A stretch of DNA of 64,000 nucleotides from an uncultured Pontibacter sp. (lineage in GTDB: Bacteria; Bacteroidota; Bacteroidia; Cytophagales; Hymenobacteraceae), in assembly GCF_947495565.1 (NCBI RefSeq), contig NZ_CANLZM010000002.1, positions 372,001-436,000 on the forward strand, written 5' to 3'. The position numbers were made by a program, and so were the translations under genes. Below the pieces are notes generated by a model. It searched no databases. It was not told the DNA's origin and worked only from the letters and a program-made list of their open reading frames with translations. The stretch's first letter is position 1. The number at the start of each line of letters is the position of its first letter. Below are positions 62,046 to 64,000 of this stretch, piece after piece.

Positions 62046-63119
62046 CTAGCGCTTGTAATCTTCCGCCAGCTCCTCCTCCCTCGACTGCCGCCCAAAAACT
62101 TTGGCCAGCCACTTAGGCAGAAAAACAGAACCCAGCACCAGGTACGGATAGTACGTGATCAATCGGTACAGCACCACTACCACGCTTGCAAAGCCTCCCA
62201 AAAACAACCCGAAGAAACTCGGGAAGGCCATTTCCACAATACCCGCCCCGCCCGGCGTAATAGCTATCAGCATCACAATCCAGAAGATAAGGTTGCGGGA
62301 AATGATCAGCAGGTGCTCGCTAAACGTTACGTCCACAAAGGCGGCGATAAGGCAGTTGAGCAAAAAGTAGCGGGCGCTCCAGACAAACATGGTAGAGAGT
62401 GTGGCGCGGGCCCAATAATTAAAATCCTTGCCCCTGAGCTGCTCTGATGCCCACACAATCTCGTTGCCATGCTGAAACGCGTTGACGCGCCACTTCCGCA
62501 GAAAACCGATAGAGGTTATCCGCAGCAACAGCCACTTGAAAGCGCGCGGACGCACGAACAGCGCATAAATCATCACGAAAGTATAAACCGCTATTAGCCC
62601 GTAGCTGATGTAAAACGCCGACTGCAGCTTGGCCACGTCCGACGGTTCGAGATTGAAAGTAGGGAAAACCTGCCCCTGCGAAAGCAAAAGGGCGATGGGC
62701 GCGGCCACAATAAAGAACATATTATCCAGCACGGCCGTCAGCATAACATAAGCCAGCGACTTACCCAGCGGTATGCCTTCTTTGTTTAGGATGATAGTGG
62801 CTACGGTAGTGCCTCCCACCACAGACGGCGTAACGGCTGAGGCAAACTCCCAAAGCATAATGACATCCAGGCTGTTGCGCCAAGTCAGAAATTTATCGGT
62901 AAGTGAGCGGATGCGGTACATATATCCTGCATCCCGGATCACCAGCACGACCAAAGCCGCTGCCAGCCACCAGACATTAGCCTGGGCTATGCCTTTCAAC
63001 TCGCTCAGCTTATCGTCTTTAACAAAAAGCCAGGCAGTGGCGGCTAAGCCCAGCAGCACTGGAATCAGCACCTTTACCGGGCTAAAGCTCTTAAGTATAG
63101 TTTTTTTGTTCTGATCCAT
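62046..63119 (-). CDS. Lysylphosphatidylglycerol synthase/YbhN-like membrane protein (UPF0104)
   Basis: 357 residues with about eight helices. The family signature is MLWEFASAVTPSVVGGTTVATIILNKEGIPLGKSLAYVM, with a later MLIAITPGGAGIVEMAF. YbhN/AglD-like proteins share the flippase domain of MprF, and many act in lipid or polyprenol-sugar transport. It lacks the cytoplasmic synthase half of MprF. Substrate unknown. Confidence 0.87.
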   Translation of the reverse strand: MDQNKKTILKSFSPVKVLIPVLLGLAATAWLFVKDDKLSELKGIAQANVWWLAAALVVLVIRDAGYMYRIRSLTDKFLTWRNSLDVIMLWEFASAVTPSVVGGTTVATIILNKEGIPLGKSLAYVMLTAVLDNMFFIVAAPIALLLSQGQVFPTFNLEPSDVAKLQSAFYISYGLIAVYTFVMIYALFVRPRAFKWLLLRITSIGFLRKWRVNAFQHGNEIVWASEQLRGKDFNYWARATLSTMFVWSARYFLLNCLIAAFVDVTFSEHLLIISRNLIFWIVMLIAITPGGAGIVEMAFPSFFGLFLGGFASVVVVLYRLITYYPYLVLGSVFLPKWLAKVFGRQSREEELAEDYKR

Positions 63120-63213
63120 CTAAAGGGTGGTGATGCACCCTGCGGAGGGTACACGTAAAGCTATGAACAATTTCAGGAACTACGCCTATAATCTAAACGA
63201 GTTGATCATGCAG

Positions 63214-63984
63214 CTACTCTACCAGCAGCTGTGTGACCTGGGTGGCCTGTCCCTCTGCCTCTAAAATAAAAAAGTCGTTGAAACCGTCGCCCACTTCCAA
63301 CCCGATCAGGTTGAGCTGCAGCATGTCCAGAATTGCCAAGAAGTTAAAGATCATACCGATCTTATCCGGAAACTCCTCAATCAGTTTAGAGAAAGCCAGG
63401 CGGTTGCGCTGCTGCACCATGTTTAGGATAATATCGCGCTGCCCGTCTATGGTGTACGGATACTGGATAACCGTATGCTTTGGCTTGTTCTGCTCTTGCT
63501 CAAAGCGGGTCATTACCTTCTCAAATACACGCATGATTTTGTAAAGGCTTAGGTCCTGCAGCTCGTACTCGAAGTGGTTGGCATTGGCTATCTGCTGCAG
63601 TTCGTGGTGTATGTTACCGCGGCTCTCCTGCGCCAGGCGCTGGTCTTCCATTAACGACAGGTCCGGCACAGCGCTTTTATACTTTTTATACTCCAGCAGG
63701 TGCTGCACCAGCTCCTCGCGCGGGTCTATCTCGTTGCCCTCCTCGTCCTTTTCCACACGCGGCAGCAGCATTTTAGCCTTAATGCGCATCAAAGTGGCGG
63801 CGGTAAGTATAAAATCGCTGGCTACCTCTATGTTCAGCTGCTCCAGCTCCTGCAGGTAGCCCACAAACTCAGTTGTAATCCGGAAAATCGGAATGTCATG
63901 TATGTCAAGCTCATCACGCTCAATAAAGAAAAGCAGCAGGTCAAACGGACCCTCAAACAACGGTAATCTTATCTCGAAACTCAC
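63214..63984 (-). CDS. scpA: Segregation and condensation protein A
   Basis: 256 residues. It begins FEIRLPLFEGPFDLLLFFIERDELDI, the conserved ScpA start that contacts SMC, and the middle has LTAATLMRIKAKMLLPR. The C-terminal winged helix reads IGMIFNFLAILDMLQLNLIGLEV. It bridges the SMC heads and ScpB in chromosome condensation. scpB and smc are not in the window. ATG at 63984 is only 16 bases from the window end, so the start is complete but upstream context is missing. Confidence 0.95.
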   Translation of the reverse strand: MSFEIRLPLFEGPFDLLLFFIERDELDIHDIPIFRITTEFVGYLQELEQLNIEVASDFILTAATLMRIKAKMLLPRVEKDEEGNEIDPREELVQHLLEYKKYKSAVPDLSLMEDQRLAQESRGNIHHELQQIANANHFEYELQDLSLYKIMRVFEKVMTRFEQEQNKPKHTVIQYPYTIDGQRDIILNMVQQRNRLAFSKLIEEFPDKIGMIFNFLAILDMLQLNLIGLEVGDGFNDFFILEAEGQATQVTQLLVE

Positions 63985-64000
63985 CTTATCAACTCATTTA

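Noticed and set aside
1-64000. CRISPR arrays, tRNA and rRNA genes
   Set aside because: No regularly spaced repeats, no tRNA-like TTCGA arm with matching acceptor stem, and no rRNA sequence were seen on reading both strands.

Overview
The window looks like a chromosomal segment of a Bacteroidota bacterium, most likely a Pontibacter-like member of the Hymenobacteraceae. This is judged from protein character and not from any search. The supporting signs are a SusC/SusD pair, DUF4270 and kelch surface lipoproteins with acidic residues after the lipobox Cys, a BtuB/BtuG-type vitamin B12 uptake locus, TAnnTTTG promoter boxes, almost no Shine-Dalgarno sequences and moderate GC. No rRNA, tRNA, CRISPR array or phage is visible.

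Layout. 1-9.1 kb: 3-methyladenine glycosylase, then a cobalamin riboswitch driving btuB and a BtuG-like lipoprotein, small membrane and lipoprotein genes, a B12-binding radical SAM enzyme and a DUF6624 protein. 9.1-18 kb: uvrB, a DUF4270-kelch lipoprotein pair, a small membrane peptide, and an ECF sigma factor overlapping a membrane-anchored barrel-domain protein. 18-24.3 kb: a reverse-strand housekeeping block (CpsB-like phosphatase, SDR, TPR protein, ComA, DUF368/PopT-like transporter, AroE). 24.5-28.7 kb: acyl-CoA dehydrogenase, rpsU, a XerC-like recombinase, the hibernation factor and converging metK. 29-36 kb: tandem PAP2-like genes, a dead IS3-family element and a susD-susC pair. 36-46 kb: S9 peptidase, amidase, a decayed SusD-like pseudogene, TraB/GumN, TM2 and DUF2752 proteins, small redox and membrane genes, and a frameshifted RibD-like reductase. 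46-53.5 kb: a DEAD-box helicase, then a tripartite ABC-HlyD-TolC exporter preceded by a small ORF. 53.5-64 kb: a TSUP permease, an alpha/beta hydrolase lipoprotein, a lamin-tail-domain protein, asd, a GIY-YIG nuclease between REP-like hairpins, a GNAT, a lipoprotein, a YbhN-like membrane protein and scpA.

How the genes relate. The riboswitch-btuB-btuG unit imports cobalamin, which the nearby B12-binding radical SAM enzyme could use. The sigma factor and its overlapping membrane partner form a likely signalling pair. The ABC, HlyD and TolC genes form one export machine, but its ATPase lacks most catalytic motifs.

The strongest unexplained signal is global. The heptamer AAGTATA/TATACTT occurs at many times the chance rate in genes and spacers alike. 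It is almost absent from susCD, and absent from the IS element and the GIY-YIG gene.
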